DNA of 32,381 nucleotides from Vulcanimicrobiota bacterium (GCA_027315505.1 DAHUXY010000125.1:1-32381), one strand, 5' to 3'. Positions 16,679 to 24,664 are shown, counted from the stretch's first letter. Numbers and translations are program-made. Notes: generated from the letters alone by a model not told the origin.

Positions 16679-16743
16679 GGGGCGGCGCCGGTGGAGGACG
16701 CCGCCGCCCCAATTCATCTCGTGCGCGTTTCGCACGGATGAAA
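16679..16743 (-). other. Tandem hairpins downstream of the 52-aa peptide gene
   Basis: Two stable hairpins lie directly after the 52-aa gene's stop, read on the minus strand. The first pairs TTCATC plus CGTGCG with CGCACG plus GATGAA (16713-16743, one bulge). The second pairs GGGGCGGCG with CGCCGCCCC (16679-16687 and 16702-16710) around a 14-nt loop. Neither has a long U-run, so they look more like a structured 3' UTR than a plain terminator; the terminator at 16616-16650 lies beyond them. Confidence 0.5.
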
Positions 16744-16755
16744 TCTATGGTTCGA

Positions 16756-16914
16756 CTAGTTCCAGCGAACGATCGAGCTGGAACCGGTGACGTTCGGGCC
16801 CCATCCGGCGAAAGACCCGCTTCCCGAAACCGACTCGATCACCTGAGTGAACGAGATGACGGGACGCGCTTCTTCGGGTTGAGACTCCACGATTGGTTCA
16901 ACGTCGGTACTCAC
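16756..16914 (-). CDS. 52-aa precursor-like peptide with C-terminal FAGWGP motif
   Basis: This short gene starts at GTG 16914 with an AAGGAA Shine-Dalgarno (16922-16927) seven bases upstream and stops at TAG 16756-16758. The product has an acidic N-terminal half (MSTDVEPIVESQPEEARPV), a middle ISFTQVIES stretch, a Gly/Ser spacer, and the C-terminus FAGWGPNVTGSSSIVRWN. It shares E-A-R-P-V at residues 15-19 and F-x-G-W-G-P with the 38-aa peptide at 24142; the codons around GWGP are 15/18 identical. The layout (acidic leader, Gly/Ser linker, aromatic and Ser/Thr-rich end) is like precursors of ribosomally made, modified peptides, but no modifying enzyme is next to it. No family is recognised. 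It lies 147 bp after the DUF5916 gene on the same strand. Confidence 0.68.
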   Translation of the reverse strand: MSTDVEPIVESQPEEARPVISFTQVIESVSGSGSFAGWGPNVTGSSSIVRWN

Positions 16915-17061
16915 GACAATGTTCCTTCATGTCGGCACGATGTGTGCCTGCGTGCTTAACTTTACACACGCCTTTACCGGCTCTCTATGCTTTTTGTTTC
17001 AGACGAAAAGCCGCGTCGTCGTTGCCTAAAGCGTTATAGCGGGCGCTCTGCGAACCGCTCT

Positions 17062-19290
17062 TTAGGTTCCTGCGTCGGCGCCCGCTCGGAAAACGTATTT
17101 GACGATGAGACGCTCGAGCGTGTAACTTGCCGCGGGGGTGCCGTAATTGATATACAGATCTCCCGAACGCAGCGCCATGTGAAAGCCCGCCGCGAGGTTG
17201 AGGCCCTGCTGTACCGCAAATCCCCCTAAACCGTTGATGTCCCGCAGCGAGAGCGTAAAGTTGCTGTTGCGACTCGTATCGATGCCCAGCGAGACGCGTC
17301 GCAGCCACTGCGAATCCAACGCGCCGGTAGCCAGGGCGCGCTGGAACGTCCCGTCGTACTCCAGGCCCAGCGTGAGGCGCTTTCCAATGGGATGCGATGT
17401 CGTCGCGGTATACAGGTGGACGTAGTTCGGGTAAAAATTGCCCCATTGCGCGCTGACGTCGATCGGCGTGGGCGTACCGTCGCGGTACCCGATCGGGACG
17501 AAGGCGAGGTTGAACGGGTCGGTCTCGCCGTTGCGGTAACACGGAAATCCCGTAAACGACGAGCGTCCGATCGTGGGGCCCGCGCAGTCGTTTTTCGCGG
17601 TGACATCGTAGCTGCGGAGCAGCCCGACGGATGTGCCCGCGCCGTCGATCGAAAACCCGTTGTTGAAGGTGGCGCTCAGGGTCGCGCTCGAGTCCACTTC
17701 GTGGAGGGCCCCGGAGCGATCGAAGAAACGGTCGCCGACCAGGAAGATATTCCACGATTTCGCAAAGCGCGTGCTTCCGTTGAAGGCCTGAAAGCCTTGA
17801 AAGCCGTGGATATCCGAATTACTCGTAAATCCGTCGATCGGATTGTAATTCGGGGAGATATCGACGTAGCCGAAGAGCGTCTCGTGATAGGTCTTGTGCA
17901 CGTCGAGAAAAGCGTTGGCGCTATGCGCGATGCCGCCCGGTACCCACGTGCCTCGTTCGAACGCGCCGTTGAAATTGTACACGAAGCCGTTGTGGAGGTT
18001 GCGCCCTTTCACGCCGTACTCCACCGTCGCGTCGCTTCCGGCCACGCTGTGGTGCGCGAAGACGCCGTCGGTGTAGTAGGCGAACGTCTGGTCCTGCAGC
18101 GCGTGCTTGTAGCCGTAGGCGACGTCGTCGAACGTGTTGCCGCTGGTTTGGTCGTAGCCGCGAAAATTCAGGACGCCGAACGATTGCTTTCCGAAGGTCC
18201 CCTCGAGCTTTTCGCCGCGGTCGAACGGCCCGACGCCGGCAGAGTAGAACACCAAATTTTCGGGGCCGTTGAAGTTGGAATACGGATCGATCGCCGGATT
18301 GATGAAGGCGGCGCCCTGCGAGAAGAACGGGCGGTACTCTTGCAGTTGGCGCCGGAACTCCTGGGGCGCGATCGTCTGCTGATCGATCTCCACATTGGAG
18401 AAATCGGGGTCGAGGGTGCCGACGAAATTGATGGTCGGCGTCAGAGGATAGCTCACGTCCACGCCTACCGGCCGCACGCGTTGGGGAAGAAACGTGCCGT
18501 CGGCCTGCTGGAAGAGGTCGCGGCCGCTGCCGAGGCTCTCGAGCCCGTAAATCTCGGCTCGCGGTTTGGGGCGGTTCGCGCTGTCCGCACCCAGCTTGAT
18601 GCCCTCGACCTTGGGCCAGAATTGCTCGTCGCTAAAGGTGGGCCACCCGTTTCCGTCCTGCATCAGCCCGGCGTAGGCCCAGGTATAGTGTTCGGCTACC
18701 GCCGCCACGCTGCGGACGAAATTGACGTGCCAGGATTGGGTGCCCCGCCCCGTGCGCAACACGCGCAGCGGAACGATCATGACGGCGCTCCAGCTGCCGC
18801 CCTTGCGCGTGGCGGCGGCGCGCCAGCGCGGGCGGTACCGGGCGTTCTCGCTCGCCTGCTGGTAGCGCACGCCGGTGGGCGTGGTTTCGAAGTAGTACGT
18901 TTGGCTGCCGCCGCTCCCGGTATCGATGCCGACGCCCACGAAATCGTCCAGGCCGAAACCGACGTCGTTCGTGCTCTGCGTTGCGACGATCGGCGTCCCA
19001 CGCTGCTCGGCCTCGAAACCGATGTAGAGGTTGCGCTCGTCGTAGAGCAGGTAGGCGACGGTGGCGTGCTCGGCCGGCCCCCGGCGCGTGATGTTCTCCC
19101 AAGGCCCATGCTCGGGCACCTTGCCCGCCTGCCAGGCCGGGTCCGAAAGGGTCGGGTCCAGGGCGAGCGGATGGGGAGCCTTCGCGATCGAGAACGAAAG
19201 GGTGGAGGGTACGGCAGCCGGAGCCGCAAGAGCGAAACTTGCCGCCGCGATGGCCGTAGAGAGCGTTAGTAGGAGACGTCGGACGAACAT
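17062..19290 (-). CDS. DUF5916 protein with CBM9-like N-terminal domain
   Basis: A 742-aa exported protein. The start MFVRRLLLTLSTAIAAASFALAAPA, broken here for reading as basic n-region plus hydrophobic core plus A-x-A site, is a standard signal peptide. Residues about 30-210 resemble the carbohydrate-binding family 9-like domain (LDPTLSDPAWQAG, YDERNLYIGFEAE, DDFVGVGIDT). The remainder matches the DUF5916 pattern: PRAEIYGLESLG, VGVDVSYPLTP, TLDPDFSNVEIDQQ and FFSQGAAFINP, followed by repeated amphipathic strands that suggest an outer-membrane beta-barrel. The function of DUF5916 is unknown. ATG 19290 is chosen for the signal peptide; ATG 19302 is a possible alternative. The divergent regulator starts 81 bp away. 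Confidence 0.85.
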   Translation of the reverse strand: MFVRRLLLTLSTAIAAASFALAAPAAVPSTLSFSIAKAPHPLALDPTLSDPAWQAGKVPEHGPWENITRRGPAEHATVAYLLYDERNLYIGFEAEQRGTPIVATQSTNDVGFGLDDFVGVGIDTGSGGSQTYYFETTPTGVRYQQASENARYRPRWRAAATRKGGSWSAVMIVPLRVLRTGRGTQSWHVNFVRSVAAVAEHYTWAYAGLMQDGNGWPTFSDEQFWPKVEGIKLGADSANRPKPRAEIYGLESLGSGRDLFQQADGTFLPQRVRPVGVDVSYPLTPTINFVGTLDPDFSNVEIDQQTIAPQEFRRQLQEYRPFFSQGAAFINPAIDPYSNFNGPENLVFYSAGVGPFDRGEKLEGTFGKQSFGVLNFRGYDQTSGNTFDDVAYGYKHALQDQTFAYYTDGVFAHHSVAGSDATVEYGVKGRNLHNGFVYNFNGAFERGTWVPGGIAHSANAFLDVHKTYHETLFGYVDISPNYNPIDGFTSNSDIHGFQGFQAFNGSTRFAKSWNIFLVGDRFFDRSGALHEVDSSATLSATFNNGFSIDGAGTSVGLLRSYDVTAKNDCAGPTIGRSSFTGFPCYRNGETDPFNLAFVPIGYRDGTPTPIDVSAQWGNFYPNYVHLYTATTSHPIGKRLTLGLEYDGTFQRALATGALDSQWLRRVSLGIDTSRNSNFTLSLRDINGLGGFAVQQGLNLAAGFHMALRSGDLYINYGTPAASYTLERLIVKYVFRAGADAGT

Positions 19291-19371
19291 GGGTTCGAGC
19301 ATCCCCCGAAACGGTCGCGAGCGTCTTGAAATTCGAATCAAAAGTTTCTTGGCTGACAAGGATTGCGTGCG

Positions 19372-20796
19372 ATGAGTCTGTACGAGTTCGGCCCGTTCCA
19401 ACTCGACGCCGAGCAACTGTTGCTGTTGCACGAAGGCGCTCCCATGGCGCTCGGCCCGAAGGTGGTCGAAACGCTGCTTGCCTTAATCGAACATCCCGGC
19501 GAAGTCCTTGCCAAGACCGCGCTGCTCGACCGAATCTGGCCCGAAGGGTTCGTCGAAGAAGCCAATCTCGCGCAGAATATCTACGTGCTGCGCAAAGCCC
19601 TAAAGCCCTATTGCGCGGTCGATCCGATCGAGACGGTGCCGCGCCGCGGCTACCGGTTCGTCGCATCGGTTCGGCTGGCGGAGTGCGCCGAAGCCGTGGC
19701 GCCGAGGGCCGCCGCGGCCTCGGCGCCGGCTCGGCGAGAGCGGCTGCCCTCGCGCGCCATGTTGGCGCTCGCCGCGATGGCCGTCGTTGCGATCGTTGCC
19801 GCCGGCGTGTTGGTCGCGTCGGCATTCGCGCGGCCACCGGTGCGGCCGCAGCTTTCCAGTTCCGGCGCACGGCTCTACGCGATCGGCCGGTACTACTGGA
19901 ATTTGCGCACGCGCGAAGGCGTTGAAAAAAGCCTTGCGTATTTCGCGCAGGTGATCGATGCGGATCCGCACGATGCGAGCGGGTACGCGGCGCTGGCCGA
20001 AGCCAACGCGACGATGAGCGATTATCACTACGGGCCGCTCGCATCCGGCGTGTATCTCAACCGCGCTCGAGCCTATGCGGACAAAGCGCTGGCGCTCGAC
20101 GCCGATAGCGGGGAGGCCTATGCGGCGCTGGGGTTCATCGCGATGCGTCAGGGAAAGTGGACGCAGGCGCTGCAGGGTCTGAGGCACGCGCTTGCGCTGG
20201 CTCCGTCGTACGGTCCGGCGCACGAATGGTATGGCATCGCGCTGCTGCGCAGCGGCCACCTGCCGGCCGCATTTCGCGAGCTGAAGACGGCCGCGGATCT
20301 CGACCCGCTCTCGGTCGCTACGACGGCGTGGCTGGGGTCGGCGGCGTACCTCGACCGGCGCTATAACGAAGCCATCGCCTTCTCGCGCCAGACCCTCGAT
20401 CTCGATCCTCATCGCTGGGACGTCTATCAGACGATCGGCCTAGCGTACGAAGCGCAACGCCGGTACGCGCGCGCGGTTGTCGCCTTCGAGCGCTTCGGAG
20501 CCTCATGCGCGGACTGCCGGGCGGAGGCCGCGGCCCTGCTGGCGCACGCCTACGCCGAGGAACACCAATTGACGCGGGCCCGTTCGGAGCTGGCGTACGC
20601 GATCGGCCACGACCGTAACGTGGACCCGGCCGACCTCGCGATCGCGCTCAACGCGATCGGCGAGCGCCGCATCGCCTTCTCCTGGTTGCGACGCGTGCAC
20701 GGAAGCATCAGCTGGACCGCGATCGCCAACGATCCGCGCTACGATGCCATGCGCGAGGATGCGGGCTTCCGTCAGCTCTCCCAAGGAGCCGGGTAG
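19372..20796 (+). CDS. Winged-helix membrane regulator with TPR repeats
   Basis: A 474-aa transcription regulator of the CadC-like layout. Residues 3-97 are an OmpR/PhoB-type winged helix (MSLYEFGPFQLDAEQ, LLALIEHPGEVLAKTALLDRIWP, NIYVLRKAL, VPRRGYRFVA). An Ala/Arg-rich linker and one transmembrane helix follow (about 128-150, LALAAMAVVAIVAAGVLVAS). The C-terminal ~300 residues, predicted outside, are TPR-like repeats with the A-x-x-x-G-Y/L and P spacing (for example AYAALGFIAMRQGKWTQAL, YGIALLRSGHLPAAFRELK). AAGGA at 19358-19362 sets the ATG at 19372. Being divergent from the DUF5916 gene, it probably controls that gene or itself. The next gene overlaps by one base. Confidence 0.87.
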   Translation: MSLYEFGPFQLDAEQLLLLHEGAPMALGPKVVETLLALIEHPGEVLAKTALLDRIWPEGFVEEANLAQNIYVLRKALKPYCAVDPIETVPRRGYRFVASVRLAECAEAVAPRAAAASAPARRERLPSRAMLALAAMAVVAIVAAGVLVASAFARPPVRPQLSSSGARLYAIGRYYWNLRTREGVEKSLAYFAQVIDADPHDASGYAALAEANATMSDYHYGPLASGVYLNRARAYADKALALDADSGEAYAALGFIAMRQGKWTQALQGLRHALALAPSYGPAHEWYGIALLRSGHLPAAFRELKTAADLDPLSVATTAWLGSAAYLDRRYNEAIAFSRQTLDLDPHRWDVYQTIGLAYEAQRRYARAVVAFERFGASCADCRAEAAALLAHAYAEEHQLTRARSELAYAIGHDRNVDPADLAIALNAIGERRIAFSWLRRVHGSISWTAIANDPRYDAMREDAGFRQLSQGAG

Positions 20797-21284
20797 TGCC
20801 GCGGCTTCCGCAGAGTACGCGCGACGCTGCGAGCGGCCCATACGGGCCGCTCGTTGCGGTTTTGGGAGAGCGTCCGGAGATCGCCCGGACGCTGGTGCGG
20901 CACGCCGGCGCGCTCGCCGAATCGGGCAGCGTTTCCAGGCGCGTCAAGGAACTCTGCGCGTTGATGGTATCGTGGCTCAACGCCTGCGATTACTGCACGA
21001 GTTGCCACGAAGATTTGGCCGAACGGCTGGGCATCGATCGCGCAACCTTGGACGATCTCGGTAACTACGCGCGCAGCCCGCACTTCGATGCGGCCGAGCG
21101 CGCGGCGTTGGCCGCCGCCGTGTCGCTTACGCGCGAACCGCGGGCACTGCCCGATATTTTATGGAGCGACCTGCAGGCGCATTTCGACGCCGGTGAATGC
21201 GTCGAGATCGTGGCGACGATCGGTTTTTATAACTACGTCAACCGTCTCGGGAACGCCTTACAGATCGGGGCTATGCTGGGATGA
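20796..21284 (+). CDS. AhpD-like carboxymuconolactone decarboxylase-family protein
   Basis: A 162-aa all-helical protein of the AhpD/CMD family. The redox motif is complete: Cys64 and Cys67 in CDYCTSCH with His71, preceded by VKELCALMVSWLN as the conserved helix. Family members reduce peroxides through a thiol relay; the partner here is unknown. The C-terminal half repeats the helical pattern with VATIGFYNYVNRLGNAL, the usual NR-x-x-N end. It starts with GTG overlapping the last base of the regulator's TAG (TAGTG), so it is translationally coupled. Its end overlaps the convergent M48 gene by 14 bp. Confidence 0.87.
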   Translation: MPRLPQSTRDAASGPYGPLVAVLGERPEIARTLVRHAGALAESGSVSRRVKELCALMVSWLNACDYCTSCHEDLAERLGIDRATLDDLGNYARSPHFDAAERAALAAAVSLTREPRALPDILWSDLQAHFDAGECVEIVATIGFYNYVNRLGNALQIGAMLG

Positions 21285-22716
21285 CGCCGACGCGCGCCAT
21301 CACGCGTTCGCTCGTGATCAATCGCGTGCCCGAAAGACGGTCGTGGAGCATGATGCGGCGCGAGAACGGGCTTAAAAATGCGACCACGACGAAGAGCGGC
21401 CCGATCGCGACGAACAGATAGCGCAGCAGCGTTCTGAAGATGCCCGGGTGGCGGTAATCGACGGTGACGACCCGCAACCCGGCGATCATCATGCCGAACG
21501 TTTGCCCGGCCGTGGAGACCAGCAGGACGAAGTAGAGAGCGATCCACAGCGATGCGAACGCCACCGTCGCTGCGGCCGCCTCGGCAACGAGCCTATCGAT
21601 CGTATCGCGCTTCCGCGCACTGTTCCGAGGAATCGTGATTTTCGCACCGTTCGGGAGTTCGATCGTTTCGGCGGCGTCCGCAGATGCCGCGTTGCCCTTT
21701 GCCGCTGCGGTTTTCGCGCTGGAGACCGGGGCGACCGCAGCCGAGACGCTTTTCCCTTCGCGGACGATGAAAGGATGCAGCGAACCGATCAGCGCGCTGA
21801 CGAGAATAACGTCGACCGAGAGCGCGAAGAAACGACGCCACCAGCCGGGACAGTCGGCGGGAATCACGCGAGTCGCCCCCGGCGCGGGCAGCGACGGCGG
21901 TTCCCCCGCAACCTCGCGCAAGAACCACTCTTCGGCCTGCGCGTAGGCTTGGGTTCCGATGAAGCGACGCATCCATTCGATCCGTTTGGTGGCATACGGT
22001 TCCGAGCCGAGCCATTCGCCCCAGCGCAAGACCGCGTCGCCCTTGATTTCGGAGGCTTGTTCCGCAAACTGCGTCGCATCGATCTGACGCCCGAAGTGGT
22101 GGAAGGCGCTAACGATGATCGCGCGCGCGGCCGCATCGAGCGAACCGCATACCAGCAGCCCGACCTTATCGCAGGTAAGGTCGCATCGGCGCAGCCACGC
22201 ACCGAAGATCAGCGCGATGATGGGGTTTTCTTTGCCGTTAACGCTGAGCAGCGAGAGAAAGCGGGTATGGCCCGCCGCGATATGCCCGAGTTCGCGCCCG
22301 ACGACGAACGCCAACTCGTCGTCGGAGAATTGTTCGATCCAATTGCTCGAAATCACGAGCGAGTAGGGCTCGCCGAAACCGAGCGCCGCGACCGGCACGA
22401 ATTGGTCGTCGCGTACGAAGACCAGCGGCATGGGAATTTCGAGCGCGGCGCATGCCCGCTTGACGATTGAAAACACGCGCGGATACTGCGCCGCGTGGAT
22501 GCGTACGCTCGATCCCAAGAGCCGCCCGCGCGCGAGCGTCACGTAGACCATCGCGATCACGATGAAGAGCGCTACTTGCGAGAGGCCCACCGATTCGTGC
22601 AGAAAGAGCCCGAGTCCGGCGGCCGCGGGTAACGCGAAGAGCAGGGTCAGCCCGAAGGCTAGGTGCTCGCGTGGGTCGCGAAGCGATGCCGGGCCGGTGA
22701 AGAGGGGGCTGCGCAC
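21271..22716 (-). CDS. M48-like peptidase domain fused to an RDD domain, degenerate active site
   Basis: A 481-aa membrane protein. After two N-terminal helices (about 20-62) comes an M48 peptidase domain (about 75-270). The expected zinc motif HExxH reads GRELGHIAAGH, with Arg141 in place of the first His, and the expected downstream Glu ligand reads Asp179 in RRCDLTCDKVGLL. Two of three zinc ligands are therefore changed, so it may be a pseudoenzyme. From about 285 a membrane RDD domain follows, interrupted by a Lys/Ala-rich loop (residues about 322-365), with TAGQTFGMMIAGLRVV and the C-terminal DRLSGTRLI signature. GTG 22716 is the best start, overlapping the end of the GGDEF gene by 58 bp on the same strand. 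Confidence 0.8.
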   Translation of the reverse strand: MRSPLFTGPASLRDPREHLAFGLTLLFALPAAAGLGLFLHESVGLSQVALFIVIAMVYVTLARGRLLGSSVRIHAAQYPRVFSIVKRACAALEIPMPLVFVRDDQFVPVAALGFGEPYSLVISSNWIEQFSDDELAFVVGRELGHIAAGHTRFLSLLSVNGKENPIIALIFGAWLRRCDLTCDKVGLLVCGSLDAAARAIIVSAFHHFGRQIDATQFAEQASEIKGDAVLRWGEWLGSEPYATKRIEWMRRFIGTQAYAQAEEWFLREVAGEPPSLPAPGATRVIPADCPGWWRRFFALSVDVILVSALIGSLHPFIVREGKSVSAAVAPVSSAKTAAAKGNAASADAAETIELPNGAKITIPRNSARKRDTIDRLVAEAAAATVAFASLWIALYFVLLVSTAGQTFGMMIAGLRVVTVDYRHPGIFRTLLRYLFVAIGPLFVVVAFLSPFSRRIMLHDRLSGTRLITSERVMARVGVIPA

Positions 22717-23948
22717 GCTGCGTTCTCGGCCGTTGGTGTTGGCGTTTCCTTCTCAAAACGGTCGCCGTTGGCGAGCTTCACGCCGCGACCGCCGTTGCGC
22801 TTCACCGCGTACATCTCACGATCGGCTCGATCGATGAGGCCGCTCGGCGTATTCGCGCAGCGCGGAAACGTGGCGACGCCGATGCTTGCGCTAATGGCGA
22901 TCCGACGCCCGTCGATCGTGAACGGCCGATCGAAGCTATGCAAGATTTTCCGTGCGGCATCGAGTGCGGCTTCGTCGCTCATCAGGTCTTCGATGAGCAC
23001 GACAAACTCATCGCCGCCGAGCCGCGAAACGGTATCCGTGGGTCGAACGTGCCGCGTGAGATGCTCGCCGACGGAGTTGATGAGGCGATCGCCCAGCGCA
23101 TGTCCGTGGCTGTCGTTAACGGCTTTGAAATCGTCCAAGTCGATAAAGAGCACCGCGCAGCGGAGGTCGTATCGTCCGGACCGCGAGACCGCCGTCGCCA
23201 GCCGTTCCTCAAGGAGGGTGCGGTTGGGCAGGCGCGTCAACGCGTCGTAGTGCGCGAGCTCGGCGAGTTCGGCCTCGCGAAGCTTGAATTCGGTAATGTC
23301 GACCAGCGTGCCGATGCGTGCGAATGGCAAACCGCGATCGTCGTACAACGCTCGAACGCGTTCGCGGACCATCCGAATGCGGCCATTTTCACAGAGAATG
23401 CGGTGGTCGTGCGTGTAGGCATGTTCTTCGCGAAGCATCGCCGCGATTTCGCGGGCCGTTACGTCGCGCTCGTCGGGATGGTCGAAATCGCGCAACGACG
23501 CCACGCTGCCGCGGTCGGTGCCGAGAAGCGTGGCCAAGCCGTCGGAGATGCTGAGCCCGCCGGCGCGCAGATCCTCGCTCCACGTTCCGATCCCCGCCGA
23601 ACGCTCGGCGACGCCGGCGACGTCGGCGCGAAAACGCGCTCCCAACCCGGCATTCGGCACCGCTCGGCCACAGACGCCGACGATCGCGCCTGCCGTATCG
23701 TATAAAGGTTCGATTTCAAAGTGGTAGGGCGTATCGCGGATGCTGCTCTCGAACGAGAGCGATTCGCCGTCGAGCGCCCAATGGTGGGCGACGACCACGC
23801 TGCCTAAGGGTTCGTCGGTACGCCAGAGATCGCTCGCGGAGAGCCCGGACGTCGTGCTACCGAGTCCCACAAGGTTGCGCAGCCGAGCCGTTAGCGACGT
23901 AACCTGCAGATTCGTGTCGGTATTCCAGACTAACGCCTGGTCGTGCAT
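22659..23948 (-). CDS. PAS-GGDEF diguanylate cyclase
   Basis: A 429-aa signalling protein predicted to make cyclic di-GMP. The N-terminal part contains PAS-like sensory regions: about 20-110, and about 125-245 with the PAC-like end ARIGTLVDITEFKLREAELA. The GGDEF domain runs from about 250 to 405: YDALTRLPNRTLLEERL, FIDLDDFKAVNDSHGHALGD, RLGGDEF with GGDEF at 311-315, and IGVATFP. An RPTD inhibitory site (302-305) lies five residues before GGDEF, so product inhibition is expected. No transmembrane helix or EAL domain is seen. The ATG at 23948 has GGAGAG upstream. The C-terminal ~25 residues are Ala/Pro-rich and overlap the M48-RDD gene start. Confidence 0.92.
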   Translation of the reverse strand: MHDQALVWNTDTNLQVTSLTARLRNLVGLGSTTSGLSASDLWRTDEPLGSVVVAHHWALDGESLSFESSIRDTPYHFEIEPLYDTAGAIVGVCGRAVPNAGLGARFRADVAGVAERSAGIGTWSEDLRAGGLSISDGLATLLGTDRGSVASLRDFDHPDERDVTAREIAAMLREEHAYTHDHRILCENGRIRMVRERVRALYDDRGLPFARIGTLVDITEFKLREAELAELAHYDALTRLPNRTLLEERLATAVSRSGRYDLRCAVLFIDLDDFKAVNDSHGHALGDRLINSVGEHLTRHVRPTDTVSRLGGDEFVVLIEDLMSDEAALDAARKILHSFDRPFTIDGRRIAISASIGVATFPRCANTPSGLIDRADREMYAVKRNGGRGVKLANGDRFEKETPTPTAENAACAAPSSPARHRFATHAST

Positions 23949-24062
23949 CGTTGTCCCATCTCTCCGAGAGCGAACCTCCGGTGCACCCATCCTAGCCCGC
24001 ATCGGTCCGGCCGCTCATCCGTGGAAACCCGTAAAATTTCTTGCGGCCTACCTACCGGGGGG

Positions 24063-24123
24063 TTGACATCGCCGGAGTATCGATCTATTGTACTAGTGTA
24101 CTAGTACGACAGATGATTAGTAC
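24063..24123 (+). promoter_or_regulatory. Sigma70 promoter with palindromic GntR-type operator
   Basis: TTGACA (24063-24068), a 17-bp spacer and TATTGT (24086-24091) form a near-ideal promoter. A perfect 8-bp inverted repeat, GTACTAGT-GT-ACTAGTAC (24090-24107), overlaps the end of the -10 box and the expected start of transcription. A third half-site, TTAGTAC, lies at 24117-24123. The layout suits repression by the GntR/YtrA-type protein encoded just downstream; symmetric TACTA/TAGTA-like operators are what I recall for that subfamily, unverified here. Confidence 0.82.
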
Positions 24124-24141
24124 GCACGAAAGGAAACACCA

Positions 24142-24258
24142 ATGACCCGCTTCATCAATCGTCCCGATGCCGAGCTCGGCCGTGAGGCCCGCACCCCGGT
24201 CCGTATTCCGGATCAACTATCGTCGCGTCTCTTCCAAGGCTGGGGCCCGAAGTTCTAA
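24142..24258 (+). CDS. 38-aa peptide with C-terminal FQGWGPKF
   Basis: The first gene of the GntR-ABC operon. ATG 24142 has an AAAGGAA Shine-Dalgarno at 24129-24135, six bases away, and the frame stops at TAA 24256. The peptide begins MTRFINRPDAELGREARTPV and ends SSRLFQGWGPKF. It is basic overall and has no transmembrane helix or signal peptide. E-A-R-T-P-V at 15-20 and F-x-G-W-G-P at 31-36 match the 52-aa peptide at 16756, so the two appear to be members of one family with different C-terminal tails. It could be an exported peptide, the precursor of a modified peptide, or an inducer sensed by the transporter system. No family is recognised. gntR starts seven bases after its stop. Confidence 0.72.
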   Translation: MTRFINRPDAELGREARTPVRIPDQLSSRLFQGWGPKF

Positions 24259-24265
24259 GCCCGTC

Positions 24266-24664
24266 ATGCCGGCCGTTTTAACGATCGATCCCCGCAGCGG
24301 CGTGCCGATCTACCTTCAGTTGATCGAACAGGTCAAGCGCTCGGTAGCTCTGGGTATCCTGCAAGCCGGCGAGCAGCTTCCCACGGTGAAGCAGCTCGCG
24401 CTGGATCTGACCGTCAATCCGAATACCGTCGCCAAGGCGTACCGCGATCTCGAGCGCGAGGGCGTGATCGAGACCGCCCCGGGCCGAGGCTCGTTCGTTC
24501 GCGCCGACGGCGCCGAAGGCTCGAGCCGCGCAGCCGCCGGCGACGTTGCCCGCGACGCCATCGAGCGAGCGGTGCGGGAGGCCAAATCGGTCGGACTGCG
24601 CCGTTCCGACGTCCGCGATCTGTTAGAACAGGCGCTTAACCACTGGCTCCCGGAGGAAGCATGA
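24266..24664 (+). CDS. GntR-family regulator, YtrA type
   Basis: A 132-aa transcription regulator made of a winged helix and a short C-terminal helical part, the layout of the YtrA subfamily that lacks a large ligand domain. GVPIYLQLIEQVKRSVALGIL is the conserved first helix pair; GEQLPTVKQLALDLTVNPNTVAKAYRDLEREGVIET is the DNA-binding region, quoted in family terms as P-T-V-x-x-L-A then N-P-N-T-V-x-x-A-Y; GRGSFV is the wing. The ATG at 24266 gives the family's start, while the longer frame from 24167 overlaps the 38-aa gene. YtrA-type regulators typically repress an adjacent ABC transporter operon; the palindrome at 24090-24107 is the likely site. Its TGA overlaps the ABC gene ATG. Confidence 0.9.
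   Translation: MPAVLTIDPRSGVPIYLQLIEQVKRSVALGILQAGEQLPTVKQLALDLTVNPNTVAKAYRDLEREGVIETAPGRGSFVRADGAEGSSRAAAGDVARDAIERAVREAKSVGLRRSDVRDLLEQALNHWLPEEA

Noticed and set aside
17392-19269. A 625-aa plus-strand open frame antisense to the DUF5916 gene.
   Set aside because: It mirrors the codon pattern of the real gene, which has a signal peptide and family motifs; long antisense frames are common in GC-rich DNA.
24142-24266. The 38-aa peptide and GntR as a toxin-antitoxin pair.
   Set aside because: The regulator is a full YtrA-type protein linked to an ABC exporter and the peptide lacks a membrane helix or known toxin fold; the exporter context is a better fit.
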